This document shows, in pieces, positions 1-10,600 of a stretch of 64,000 bases of DNA. Under the pieces are notes generated by a model that saw nothing but the letters and a program-made list of their open reading frames with translations, had not been told where the DNA came from and searched no databases. The DNA comes from Phragmites australis. Taxonomy: Eukaryota; Streptophyta; Magnoliopsida; Poales; Poaceae. The stretch lies in assembly GCF_958298935.1 (NCBI RefSeq), contig NC_084943.1, forward strand, positions 14,873,001 through 14,937,000, in the 5' to 3' direction. Each line of letters begins with the position of its first letter. Positions within the stretch are counted from its first letter, which is position 1. The translations under genes and the position numbers were made by a program.

Positions 1-570
1 CGGAGCAATGGGCAGGTTGAGCGCACCAACGCGGAGATACTGAAGGGGCTCAAAACCTGGACCTACAACGTGCTCGCAAAGCGCGGGAAAGGGTGGATCA
101 ACGAGCTGCCTGCCATGCTATGGGCCAATCGGACCACGCCAAGTCGCGCTACTGGGGAGACTCCTTTCTTCCTTGTGTACGGCGCTGAGGCGGTCCTCCC
201 CTCCGAGCTCACTGTAGGCTCCCCTCGGGTGCATGCCTACTCTGAAGGCGAACAGGAGCAGCAAAGGCGCGACGACGTCGACTATTTGGAAGAGCACCAG
301 CGGCGTGCCACTGTCCGGGTAGCTCGCTACTAGCAAAGCCTGCAGCGCTACCACCAGCGTCACATCCAGGCCCGGTCTCTCGAGGTGGCGGATCTAGTTC
401 TCCGACGCATCCAATCGCGCGAAGGAAGGAATAAACTGTCCCCTATGTGGGAAGGCCCCTTTACCGTGATCGGTGTCTCGTGAGAAGGCTCCTTTCGGTT
501 GGCTACAGATGATGGGCAGCCGCTCCCCAACCCGTGGAACATCGAGCACCTTCGCAAGTTCTTCCCGTAG
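1..570 (+). pseudogene. Ty3/gypsy (Tat lineage) pol tail: integrase C-terminal part
   Basis: The reading frame opens at base 1, so the gene starts upstream of the window. It contains the end of the integrase core (NGQVERTNAE, carrying the catalytic glutamate) and the motif GETPFFLVYGAEAVLPSEL, which is typical of plant Tat/RIRE2-type Ty3/gypsy polyproteins. The C-terminal segment MWEGPFTVIGVS...NIEHLRKFFP follows. The frame is broken by TAG at 331-333 and TGA at 481-483 and ends at TAG 568-570, so it cannot make an intact protein. Integrase inserts the retrotransposon cDNA into nuclear DNA. It is the 3' end of the pol gene of the element whose LTR end lies at 7649. The lineage is an inference from remembered motifs. 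Confidence 0.85.
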
Positions 571-822
571 ATGGCCATGTTTGCAGGCTCAGGTCAACCA
601 AGCCGGGGGCTCCCCCCCCCCCCCCGCCCAAGTCGACCGGGGGCTACCACTAACTGGGTAAGTCACCCAACCTTGTAAAAAAATTGTCAATACAATACAT
701 ATATCAATGTGCCGTTCTTATGTCAAAATTTCATTTTTCTGGATTCCATATGTTTAATCTGTCTGGTGAGATGCTTGATTGTGCGAGAAAAGTTCGCTCT
801 CTCATTTTCCCCGTTGATAAAA
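571..822 (+). other. Post-pol spacer with PPT-like purine/pyrimidine tracts
   Basis: No gene is seen. Two copies of a GGGGGCT-type motif occur (about 604-610 and 638-643), one next to a C homopolymer at 610-625. In Tat elements such G-rich motifs can be polypurine tracts, but no LTR start (TGTCGG) follows here. The rest is AT-rich spacer up to the duplicated block beginning at 823. Confidence 0.4.
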
Positions 823-1348
823 GAATCCCGATCGGTATGCACGCGGGTAGTTGCCGCTGACTTACGTCTGTTGTGGTAGGCTGTGGTGTTCGGTGTCGTG
901 GTAGGCTCCCGGGCACTACCGAGTCCCTGGGGTTCTCGGGTAATCCTATCGCTCGAGCCGCTCGAGTAGTCCGGAGCCTAGGCCCCAGGGGCGGGCTATC
1001 GGTGCTCGGTCTGGTCTGTCATACCCGGGCACCACCGAACCATAGGACCTCTGGGTTATGCCTCTGCCTGCTTTTGTCCCGCCGGTCTGGGCATTCGAGA
1101 GGTCTCGAGTTGAAAACGAGAGCAGTCTATAATGAGTACCGCACTAACAAAGCGCACCAAGCAAAGAATTTCTCAATTTTTCTCAAGTCACAGATCGACA
1201 ATCAAAAGCAAAAGCAGCTCGACCGTGAGGGCCTCAGTGCCCAGGTCGCTGCTCGGCCCTAAGGGTCCTCGAGTGGTCCTACTACTCAGGCATGAGTGGT
1301 CGGGATCGCCTGATCCCGGGCCTCCCTTGCGCCCCCACTGCTCGGGCG
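823..1348 (+). repeat. Direct repeat copy 1 (aORF-distal spacer block)
   Basis: The block from GAATCCCGATCGG to CTCGGGCG recurs at 4276-4801 in the same orientation with scattered differences. A diverged version lies at about 4960-5640, and another at about 46703-47430 in the right-hand element, where it sits just beyond the stop codon of the antisense aORF. It is therefore family-specific internal sequence. No coding function is seen. Confidence 0.8.
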
Positions 1349-1351
1349 ACG

Positions 1352-1867
1352 CCCGGTTCCTGATTCACCGACAGCGGCCCCCGGGCCCATTAGCAGGCGA
1401 TGGCCAAGAGACTACGGATGGGCCCTTCGTCGTCAACGAGGCTGAAGCCAGTACTGACGCCACGCGGTGAGCTTTTAGATGGTGGCCCTTCTGGTCTGGG
1501 CCTCTAGTACGGCCCAACGGGGAGCCGAGCGGACGCGCGTCCAGAGACTCCCGAGGCATGTGATAACGGGACGGGCGGCGCGTGATAACGAGGCAGGCGG
1601 CACACGTGGCAACCGCGCAAATCGAGGAAAATACGCCTGGCAACTGCTGACACCCGCACGGCCTGAGGGAGATTTGCCTGGCGGTTGCACTGGCTGAGGA
1701 AACCGTCCCGTCGAGCGCACCGCGGCAGGCGACGTTTGAATTTCCTTGGGGTATAAAAGGAGGAGGGGAGCGAACCGCCCCCCTCTTTACGCCTTCTTGC
1801 AATCAAGCTCTTGCCTTCCTTGCACTCTTGAGCCCTAGACTTTCCTTAGGTGATCAGAGCACCCCTC
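1352..1867 (+). repeat. Inverted repeat arm 1: LTR start plus aORF promoter region, facing right
   Basis: This arm is the reverse complement of 3274-3790. Its outer end (1352-1373) is the first 22 bases of the LTR read backwards. It continues through the PPT-like GGGCCCGGGGGC block, a GC-rich region and the TATA box at 1752. The two arms flank a plus-strand aORF fragment, giving a head-to-head promoter arrangement. Confidence 0.8.
1752..1758 (+). promoter_or_regulatory. TATA box of the plus-oriented aORF
   Basis: TATAAAA lies in GGGGTATAAAAGGAGG, about 150 bp upstream of the aORF ATG at 1905. The same promoter motif occurs in reverse at 3383-3389, and a weaker form (ATAAAAAG) in the right element near 50813. 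Conservation across copies supports a real core promoter for the aORF that is separate from the LTR promoter. Confidence 0.65.
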
Positions 1868-1904
1868 TTCCCCCACCATCCAAATCATCCCCCACCCTGA
1901 CGAG

Positions 1905-3253
1905 ATGTCGAGAGCAGGAGGAAGCTGCCGCGACAAGACTCCCGACGGCGTGCTGCCGTAGTCCCGCCTTGTGAACGAGAAGGCGGCGGATAGGGTGCGG
2001 AAGCTGATGGTGCCCGAGGCCAGCGGGGGGCCTCGGTGGTGACGCCGGTGAACTTCCCGCCAGCGACGGACCGTCCGGGGCGCATCGTCCTCTTCACTTC
2101 CTTTGTGGCGGCCGGGTTGGTGCCGCCATTCTTGACGTTCTTTCTTCAGATCCTGGATACGTTCGGGATCCAGTTGGTGCATCTCAGCCCCAACTCCGTC
2201 GTCATCTTGGCGGTCTTCGCCCACCTCTGTGAGATGTTTGTGGGGGTGCCGCCATCGGTGCACTCATCCAGCACTTCTTCGTGCTGCGGTTGGCCGAGAA
2301 GAAGAGGGGCCTCTCCACCGCGGACGTCACCGGATGCTGCAACTTCCGGCTGCGGGACGGCCTAGGGGAGCAGTACATTCCCCAGGTGCTGCGGAGCAAG
2401 TGGGGGGACTGGTGGCGCAACTGGTTCTGGGACCGTCTGACCCTGCCCAAGATGGCGACGGAACCCCAGAAGGCGACCTGGGAGGTGCCGCCGCAGGCGG
2501 ACACGCGGATGGTGCTGGTCCTGGAGCGCATCGACATCCTGCGTCAGGCCGGGCTTACTTCGGTGATGGTGGTGGCGGACTACCTGCGCCGCCGCCTGGC
2601 ACCTCTGCGGGAGCGGGGCCAGGCCCTGCTGGTTTTACACCGGCTTCCAGGACATCACCCAGACCCAGATCGGCACGGAGTGGGACCTGGACAGGGCGGC
2701 ACTGAGGGGCCTGCTCCGGGTGGTGATCGGGGTGGACGACCTGAGCCGGGCGGAGCTCCCCTGGAAGGAGCTAGCGCTCTAAGCCAACCCTGACCGGGTG
2801 GCGCTGCAGGCAAAGCTGCTAGAATTCGACGCCCAGGGACTGGTCGACCGGCCGGGGCGCCGGAACCCCTGGACTATCCAGATTCCCGGGGTGGACGAGG
2901 CAGCTGACGAGGAGGCCGCAGGCGATCCGGCGCAGACCGGTGGCCTGGGCGCCGCAGGCAGTGAGCCGCAGGCCAGCGGTGGGGTAGCTGGAGGCGGTAG
3001 CTGCCAGGCCGGAGGAGGAGGCACCGCCGACAGCGTGGCGATGATAGCGCCGGGGGACAGAGGGAAGCGCCCCTAGACTTTTGCTCCTACACCGGCGTAC
3101 CCGCCGTCGCTGTCGCCTGGCGAGGAGGGAGGCTGGGGTGGTCAGTCTTCCAGCGCGGGGCCATCAGCAGGGGCGGCATCTGCGGTTCTGGAACCAGACT
3201 TTGATCTGCTTGGGCCTAGTCTGGAGCCCGGAGACCGCACGGCGGCCCCATAG
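1905..3253 (+). pseudogene. aORF N-terminal half (PF04195-like), plus orientation, frameshifted
   Basis: The start MSRAGGSCRDK matches MPRAGSSRRDK of the copy at 50655. A conserved hydrophobic domain follows (FVAAGLVPPFLTFFLQ, then HLSPNSVVILAVFAHLCEM), then NFRLRDGLGEQY and VADYLRRRLAPL. I recognise this as the grass family called 'putative gypsy type transposon' (Pfam PF04195). A stop follows residue 18, frame changes occur near 2030, 2255 and 2630, and a TAA comes at about 2780, so it is dead. Downstream, Gly/Ala-rich sequence runs to a basic PPQKRRR stretch. In related elements this ORF lies antisense to pol; here it lies sense, because it is in the inverted segment. Its biochemical role is unknown. 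Confidence 0.75.
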
Positions 3254-3273
3254 AGCCCCCCGCAGAAAAGGAG

Positions 3274-3790
3274 GAGGGGTGCTCTGATCGCCTAAGGAAA
3301 GTCTAGGGCTCAAGAGCGCAAGGAAGGCAAGAGCTTGATCGCAAGATGGCGTAAAGAGGGGGGCGATTCGCTCCCCTCCTCCTTTTATACCCCAGGGAAA
3401 TTCAAACGTCACCTGCCGCAGCACGCTCGGCAGGACGGTTTCCTCGGCCAGTGCAACCGCCAGGCGAATCTCCCTCAGGCCGTGCGGGTGTCAGCAGTTG
3501 CTAGGCATATTTTCCTCGATTTGCGCGGTTGCCACGCATGCCGCTTGCCTCGTTATCACGCGCCGCTCGTCCCGTTATCATAAGCCTCGGGAGTCGTCTG
3601 GACGCGCATCCGTTCGGCTCCCCGTTGGGCCGTACCAGAGGCCCAGACCGGAAGGGCCACCATCTAAAAGCTTGCCACGTGGCGTCAGTACTAGCTTCGG
3701 CCTCGTTGACGATGAAGGGTCCATCCGTAGTCTCTGGGCCATTGCCTTCCAATGGGCCCGGGGGCTGCTGTCAGTGAATCAGGAACCGGG
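3274..3790 (-). repeat. Inverted repeat arm 2: aORF promoter region facing left, plus LTR start
   Basis: This is the reverse complement of 1352-1867. It is in the standard orientation for the family: an antisense promoter (TATAAAA on the minus strand at 3383-3389) directly abutting the LTR start at 3769. The aORF body expected to its left in minus orientation is missing; the inverted copy takes its place. Confidence 0.8.
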
Positions 3791-4276
3791 GGTCCCCAAA
3801 TCCCGAGGCCAGGCCAGCAATCCGCCACATGGCGCCATCCCGCGTAGTCTCCTGAAGAGGGCACTCGAGGCCATAGTCGGTGGTCCCCGAGTACCCAAGT
3901 TCCACGATGATCTACGAAGTCTAAGTGCTGGGAAGAAAGTGCTCTGGAAGGTATACGGTGGCCCCCGAGCACCTGAGTCCCCCGACGATCAGGAAAGCTA
4001 AGTACCGGGAGAAATGTGTCTGGGGCCGCGAGCGGTGGCCCCCTGGACACCCAAGTATCCCGAGGACACACAGAAGGAAGCTCTGGGAGAGAGTACTCGG
4101 GGCTGCGTGCAGCGGCCCCCGAGCGCTCGGTCCCCCGAGGATCCGTACAAGCGTGCCCGGGAGAGAGTGCTCGGGGAGGTGAACAGTACCCCCGAGCATT
4201 CGGTTCCCTGAGGATCAAGAAAGGGCATTCTCGGGAGAGAGTGCTCGGGGAGGTGAGCAGTGACCCCCGAGCACTG
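3769..4276 (+). repeat. LTR 5' portion with about 70-bp tandem subrepeats
   Basis: It begins TGTCAGTGAATCAGG, preceded by the PPT-like GGGCCCGGGGGCTGC, exactly as TGTCGGTGACACAGG is at 51164. It continues with repeated units of the form GAGAGAGTGCTCGGGG...CCCCCGAGCACT. Homology to the intact LTR stops at 4276, where the duplicated internal block starts. The remainder of the LTR appears at 7077-7649. Confidence 0.75.
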
Positions 4277-4801
4277 AATCCCGATCGGTATGCACGCGGG
4301 CAGTTGCCGCTGACTTACTTCTGTTGTGGTAGGCTGTGGTGTTCGGTGTCGTGGTAGGCTCCCGGGCACTACCGAGTCCTTGGGGTTCTCAGGTAATCCT
4401 ATAGCCCGAGCCGCTCGAGTAGTCCGGAGCCTAGGCCCCAGGGGCGAGCTGTCAGTGCTCGGTCTGGTCTGTCATACCCGGGTGCCACCGAACCATAGGA
4501 CCTCTGGGTTATGCCTCTGCCTGCTTTTGTCCACCGATCTGGGCATTCGAGAGGTCTCGGGTCGAAAATGAGAGCAGTCTATAATGAGTACCGCACTAAC
4601 AGAGCGCACCAAACAAAGAATTTCTCTATTTTTCTCAAGTCACAAATCGACAATCAAAAGCAAAAGTAGGTTGACCGCGAGGGCCTCAGTGCCCAGGTCG
4701 CTGCTCGGCCCTAAGGGTCCTTGGGTGGTCCTACTGCTCAGGCATGAGTGGTCAGGATCGCCTGATCCCGGGCCCCCCTTGCGCCCCCCTCTGCTCGGGC
4801 G
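4276..4801 (+). repeat. Direct repeat copy 2
   Basis: This is the same 526-bp block as 823-1348, in the same orientation, joined on its left to truncated LTR sequence. The equal lengths argue that both copies descend from one ancestral segment without large indels. Confidence 0.8.
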
Positions 4802-5640
4802 CCCCAGCTGTGGGAACCAAGTTCCCGGGCACCCCGAGCTCGTAGCGCATGGCTCTCCTGGATCGGTTGGCCGAAAAGCTGACATTTGTCTGGTGAGTGG
4901 TTAGATTCATACGAATTAACATTCAGTAATATATTGTTCCCGAGTTGTCCTCGGGGGCCCTCGTACTCTAATCTATTCGGCGAGATGGTCTCCTCGCGCA
5001 CAAAACCCTGCCACGTGTCCACTTTTTCCTGGAACGACAGAACGGTCAGTAGAAAGGTGTACTGTATGTACGGCAATGTCTGACCGAAGTCTTTCATGGT
5101 GGTCGTGGTGTTCGGTCCGCTTAAAAGGCCCCGGGCACTACCGAACCTCTGGGGTTCTCGGGTTATCTCACGGCTCGAGCTGCTCGAGCGGTCGGGAGCC
5201 TAGACCCTGGGGGCCGGCTGTCGGTGCTCGGTCTGGTCTGTCCTAGCCCGAGCACCACCAAACCGTGGGGACTCTTGGTTGCATTCCCTCCCGTGCGTGT
5301 CTCCAGTCTACTTGCTGAGTGGTCGCATAGTGGGAAAGTGTTCACTGGTCATGGCGTGCTCCGTGCTGGATCTATCTATCTCCCGAGCAAGGAAGTTCGT
5401 GCCTTTGTCTTTTGACATAGCCGTTGCGGACTCGCGAGGGCTCGGGGGCTGAACGCGCCAAGAAGGCCTCACTGCTCGGGCGACGAGTGGTCGGGGCGAC
5501 TTCGTTCTTGGGGAGGGAAAGGTCAGGTCGGGTCTGACTGAGTTCTCCTCGGGGCACCAAGTGAAAAGAACAGAGACTTCATCAAGCACTCAGAAGAATA
5601 TTGGAGTTGCGACCCCAAAGAAAGGCTTCCATTATATTCA
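4802..5640. repeat. Diverged copy of the internal spacer block
   Basis: No gene is seen. From about 4960 (ATTCGGCGAGATGGTCTCC) this follows 46712-47400 of the right-hand element and is a more diverged relative of the 823-1348 block. It ends just before the stop codon of the antisense aORF at 5716, which is the expected position. The bases at 4802-4960 are not matched elsewhere in the window. Confidence 0.6.
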
Positions 5641-5715
5641 CAAATAAGGACAGCTATTCTGAGGGATCACTCCCATATTTACATCAAGACAAAGAAAAAG
5701 AAAAACTACAAAAGC

Positions 5716-6990
5716 CTACTCTAAGTCGGAGCCCTCGCCGCTGCTCCCCGGGTCCGGAGTCGGCGGCGCCTCTCGCGTGAAGCAGGCCGCTACCTCGGCG
5801 GCGGCGCCCCGAACTGCCTCCCGGGCGGCCTCCTCCTCGGCTTCAACCACCCCTTCCCGAGCTTGTTCCAGCGGGAAGTTCGGGTCCCGGCTTCGGTAGC
5901 AGGCCAAGACATGCTCGGCCACCGCTTGGGCCAAGCCTCGCCCTTCTCGGGCGGCTAGCTCCTGGATGGCCTGGGGAAGCACCTCGAGGCACTGGCTGAT
6001 TCTCTGGAAGCCAAGGGCAATGTGGCCGATGCCCGTCCCCTTAGCCTCCACGTGGACTCGCCCGAGCCCGGCCACCCTCACGGACCTCTGTGCTTGCCGA
6101 AGGACGTCTTCCATCATCAGCTTCACATTGGCCTGTTCGGTCTTGGCGGTCTCGAGCTCCTCTGTCACGCTCCACAGCCGCTCCTCGAGGCCCTGTCCCA
6201 CGGCTGCGCCGGACACCTGGGCTTCAGCCTGCTTCACCCGCTCTACAAGGGCGGAGAGGGCCTGTTCGCGGGCAGTCAGCTCCGACTCCCACTTGGCGGC
6301 CCGCTCCTCCCGAGCGGCTGAGGCCAGCACCGCCTCGGTAGCCTCCGTCTCCCGGAGGATCAGCAGTTCCTCTCGGGCTTCCAGATCCGCCGTCGTGATG
6401 TCAACGTCAGTCTCTCTGATCGCGACGTCCTCCTCCCGGTGCTGGAGCTCCTCCTCCCGGCGCTGGAGTTCGGCGCGGATCTAGTCAGCCTCGCCTTTCT
6501 GGCGGGCCAGGTCAGCCTGGGAGGCCTCCGCCGTCCTCTCGCGGGCCAGGACCTCCTCCTCTCGCGCCTGCGCTTGCCTCTCCCTGGCAAGCGCCTCAGC
6601 AGCTTGCTGCTGCGATGCCTCGGTCAGGCGGGTGGCTTCTTCCCACTTCCGCACAGCCTCCGTGCGAGTGCCCTCTAGGGCCTTCAGCTCCTCCTCTAGA
6701 GCGCGACGCTCGCTCTCGTTGGCGGCGCGCACCGCGGCGACGCGGGCCTCAAAAAGGCGCCAGCCCACGACAAGCCACTCCCTCTCCGCGGCAAGGGCGG
6801 CGCGGTCCGCCTCAAGCTGCGTCATCTCTCCCGCCACGGCCGCCTCCAGCCACCCGATCACCTCCCGGGCGCTTCCTAGCACGACTGGGAGGGGGTCGGC
6901 GAGCCGGCTGGGCGATGGCTGGGCGCTGGGTCCCCTGCGAGCCTCCTCCGAGGGGCTCGGGGTCCCCGAAAATTACCATGTAGGCACCGC
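5716..6990 (-). pseudogene. aORF C-terminal half: long coiled-coil protein, antisense to pol
   Basis: From about 6882 down to the stop at 5716 one minus-strand frame is interrupted by a single TAG (at about 6480, in a context where CAG is likely ancestral). The protein is very rich in E, A, R, L and Q with heptad-like runs (EERRALEEELKALEG, REQALSALVERVKQAE), so it is a long coiled coil. A conserved tail includes NVKLMMEDVLRQAQRSVRVAG and AVAEHVLACYRSRDP, ending in an acidic Ser-rich C-terminus. The same order is found at 48900-47438. The PF04195-like N-terminal half is absent upstream, because LTR sequence begins by 7077. It may mediate protein-protein contacts; this is inferred from the coiled coil only. 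Confidence 0.75.
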
Positions 6991-7076
6991 CCATGACGAG
7001 GTAGTCCGCCCCACGCTCGACGCACTCGGTGCGGACTTAGCCGGCGCCGGTTGCTCAGGCACGACCGGGCATGGGA

Positions 7077-7649
7077 TGCATTTTCCACCCCCGGTCACTT
7101 CGCACAGAGGCTATAATGATGCCCTTTCCATTTATGGTATCTCGGGACTCGTGCCCCCCTCCCGTTTGGGGCACGCTACTGCCGGCGGGTATTTAAAGCC
7201 GGCGGCAGCACAGACAAAACAGAGCTCTCTTTCAAAAGAAGTCTTTTTTAAAGTTACTCTTTGTGAAGCATTGAAACCTCTGAGCAAGCTCGACAAGTTA
7301 GACGATCCCTGAGAAGTTTTGGAGGTAGCGAAGAGAAGAGCAGACCGAAGAACAAGGAGCCCCAGGCTCTAAGATAGATAGACATTCTTGTAAACAGCAA
7401 CATCCTTGAGGGACATTCTCAAGGCATTTATAGTATCCATACAGGAGTAGGGTGTTACACCTCGGTGCGGCCCGCACGTGTCTAAACACCAGCGCATTTA
7501 CTCCTTTCCGCATTAGATCATTCCACCCCACTGGCCATCACGTTCATACCCATTTATTTCTCCGGCAAACATATTCAGGATCATCCCCCGGTCGAATCTC
7601 AAAATAGGGGTCCCTCAGGATCCCTGCAACAGGAGTTAACCCTCCGACA
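7077..7649 (+). repeat. LTR 3' portion (promoter, R and U5)
   Basis: It matches 52060-52590 of the intact LTR: CTTTCCATTTATGG, then a TATA-like TATTTAAA at 7190-7197, then the CATTCTCAAGGCATTTAT region, then the terminus CCTCCGACA at 7649. The element is therefore read left to right, and this is the distal end of its 3' LTR. The following AGTAT is the presumptive target-site copy. Confidence 0.75.
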
Positions 7650-7669
7650 AGTATGGTCGGCTGAACCAC
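7650..7669 (-). other. 20-bp sliver of the older minus-strand Tat element
   Basis: Read on the minus strand, these bases continue the protease-start reading frame that is cut at 20385, once one ACCAC copy is removed. They separate the LTR end at 7649 from the Tekay LTR start at 7670 and show that both elements entered the same host element. The last five bases (7665-7669, ACCAC) are the left target-site copy of the Tekay element. Confidence 0.65.
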
Positions 7670-10600
7670 TGTCATGGCCTAGAGTTTCTAAACACATAAT
7701 TAAAGGCTAATGAGCATCATTAGCATCATTTGTTTTTATTTTGAGCAGTATAGACTTGCAGTGTGGATTAAACCGAATTTAGTTGAACTGGGCTTAACTG
7801 ATGCGTTGTGAAGCATCTCCTAAAACTTCTATGGAACCTAGGGCTGGTGATAATTTTAGAAATTAGTAGATGCCAGGAGAAGAATATAAATGAATTTTCC
7901 CAAATTTTTGGGAAATATTTAGAAGGCATAAAAATTATCACAAGTTGGAAAGGATAGCATCTTTGAGCAATGTTTATTCAAAATTGGCTCAAGCATTCTG
8001 GGTCAAACAAGTTCAAATGGGTTCCTTGTGAATTTTAGTTTCAAACAAAATTCGTTTTACCAATTTTGGACTTTGGGAAGGCATTCAAATGGTTGGCTAA
8101 AGTAGTGGGGATATTTTGCCCGCCGGTTACTGTTCATCGGCCCCACCTGTCATCCCCTTCGCACGCACACGGCTCTGCTCCCCCTTCTCCCGCTCTCACA
8201 GAGCAAGTGGCGGCCGCCCTTGTTGACTTCGGTGGCCAGGCCACATTGCCGGAAGCCCGGACACGGCGCCGTGTCCTTATCCTCCCCTCCCCGCCCTCTT
8301 CTTTCTCTCTCTCTCTCTGCTCCTTCTCTCGCGCGACCGGAAAGCAAAGCGCAGAGCACACGCACACGCACTGGCCGCCGGCCAAATCACCGCGCCGCCG
8401 GCGTGTTCCGCCGAGCCCGAGCAAGGTAGAGCACCGAGGGAGGTCGCCAAGGCCCTCCTCTGCCGTTTCCCTTCCTTCCCCGGCCGTTTCCCGCAAGGAT
8501 TGGAGCCGTCCGCGCCTTCTTCCCCAACGGTGGCAACCGAGCTCCGCCGTCCTTCGTCGACCCACTGCGTCCTCACTTCTCCGGCCCAACCCGCTGCACG
8601 GTGAGCTTCCCCATGCTCCTGTACACCTTATGCGCGTGCTGTTTTCCCTCCGTCCCGTCACCGGCGCGTGCGTCCGCGGTGGTTGAACCGCCGCCACCTC
8701 CCCGCGCATGCCGCCAGCCGTGCCGCCGTCGAGCTCGTTGGCCGGGAAGCACGCCGTCGAGCTCGTTAGGTCGTGCTCGCGTAGGGCGCGTAGGTGTGCT
8801 CGGCCGGGCTTATTACGCCGCCGTCTAGCCGCCGGCGGCCTAAACCGAGCCGCCGCCGTGCCCGTTCCGCTGTGCGCCGCCGCTCGCCGCGCTCCGGCCA
8901 TCGCCGACGTCAACGTGTGCCTCCAGTGAGTCCACGTGCCTCCCCTGGTGGTGTTGCTGCCCTCCCAGGCTACCGGCGTGGCGCCGCTCGCCGCCGGCGG
9001 GCACGGCCCGAGCCGCCGGCCGTCTCAGCGCTTTTGGCGCCTGGCTGTTTTGACCCGGGGTCAAACAGCCGGCCCCACTGGTTAGACCCTGGGTTAGCCG
9101 GCCCGGGGTAGAAAAAGGTTTTAGGGATTTTTGTATTTTGTTAATGGAATTTTGAATTGTTTTCCAATGTATAATTCGGCTGAAACATTGTAAAATGCAT
9201 AAGAAATTATGTAAAGCTCCAAAATTCATGAGACCAATTTTGTTGGCTTTATTATGCCATGATCTATCCATTAAAAATACTAGTGGCTATGAAATGTGTG
9301 CTGTGAATTATTGAATTAATGAAATATGTTTAGACTTTGATAATTCATAGTTAAAGTTTGGTATTTCCAAAATTGATGAATCCAATTTTGTTATTCTTGT
9401 TTTAATACTCCTTGTCCAGCAAAAATAATCACCCACATGTTAGATGTTGTTACAATTCTATATAGGGATAAGCTTAATTAATCCTAGAAGTGTTCAAGCG
9501 TTTAGCAGTAATCCCATTTAAGAAAAATCTTCGATGCTTTAGAGCTCGTGCCCCGACGATTTGAACTGTTGTCACATTCTATGGAGCATCCTTCATTTTA
9601 TAACATTCACATTCATTGCATTGCACGCGTGATTCTTTTAGGAAACTTCGATCCGGCGAACGAGGCGAACGAGGCTGTCCCCGGAGGTTCCCGCAGTGGT
9701 GATCGTGACTCGGGTAGCTGTGAGAAGCAGCTAAGGCAGCAAGGCAAGCATCTATCATATTGCATCGTGTCTACTTGAAAATCTAATATGTTATCTACGC
9801 TTATGTATACATTGCATGTGTCGGGTACCGAGTTGGGTAGAACCTATACCTATGCATTCTTCCAATTCGGTCACGTGTCATGTGTTATTCCATTGGAGCC
9901 TAGTGGTGTCGTCGCGGTCTAATTTTAGTTTGCTATGCTTAGTGGTACTTAGGCTTTCCGGTAGAAGTCAACGACGGCGTCCACCGTTGTCGCGAGCCTA
10001 GGGCTTATTACTTGTTCACACTTGTGGTTGTGTTGATGATGAGTCGGTTTGGTGAGTGGTGAGTTGAGACGAGGTGTGGGTGGTGTTAGGGGTGTCGTCT
10101 GCTCACGAGGAGTCCTCAGGCAGTTTGGGGAGGGAACCCGGACACCGTAGACCGCTTGCACCCGTTAAGCACCGACCGTCGGTGTAGTCGGCTTTAGCAC
10201 TTACCTTACTCACCACATGCTAATATAATGGTAGGCGAGCTGATTACCTTCGCAGACGTGGTCATGTGGGCCTCGTCATAGACGGTGTGAGTCCGGTTTG
10301 AGTCCGGGCTTTTAGAGGTATTAGTTTGCTTGGGGAGTAGTTCTAATACCGTCGTGCCGAGCTATGGTTGATCCACATGGTTGGGCCTGGTTGGGAAAGG
10401 TTGTCACGGGTACCCCCTTGTGTGCATCTTAGCGGGTGGCACAAGCCGTATGGTCCCTGTGTCGTGTGGGTCCAGGAGTATCCCCCTGCAGGGTGTATAA
10501 TCAGTTCGAACTGCCGCGCTCTCGGTCATGAGCATTGCTATCGCTTATCTCCACCGAGCGACCATGTTTTGGTCGTAGAGTTTCGATGTGGGTTGTGGTA

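Larger units (their letters stand above)
1..7649 (+). mobile_element. Tat-lineage Ty3/gypsy element, 3' part, internally rearranged
   Basis: The element enters from the left with integrase (1-570) and ends with LTR terminus CCTCCGACA at 7649. The same terminus closes the related element at 52590. Between these points the normal order (pol, spacer, antisense aORF, aORF promoter, LTR) is scrambled. There is a 526-bp direct repeat (823-1348 and 4276-4801) and a 516-bp inverted repeat (1352-1867 and 3274-3790). An aORF half lies in plus orientation at 1905-3253 and the other aORF half in the usual minus orientation at 5716-6990. LTR sequence is split into 3769-4276 and 7077-7649. I infer that two copies of one family recombined here. 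The left boundary lies outside the window, so its TSD cannot be checked; the right flank is AGTAT. Confidence 0.7.

Noticed and set aside
5966..7312. Plus-strand ORFs (172, 226 codons) opposite the coiled-coil aORF
   Set aside because: Shadows of the minus-strand aORF; Ser/Arg-rich translations reflect its codon bias.
8066..8913. Long ORFs on both strands (206 and 259 codons) and their counterparts at 17142-17984
   Set aside because: They lie in LTRs, exist on both strands because of high GC content, show no protein family features, and differ between the two LTR copies by indels.
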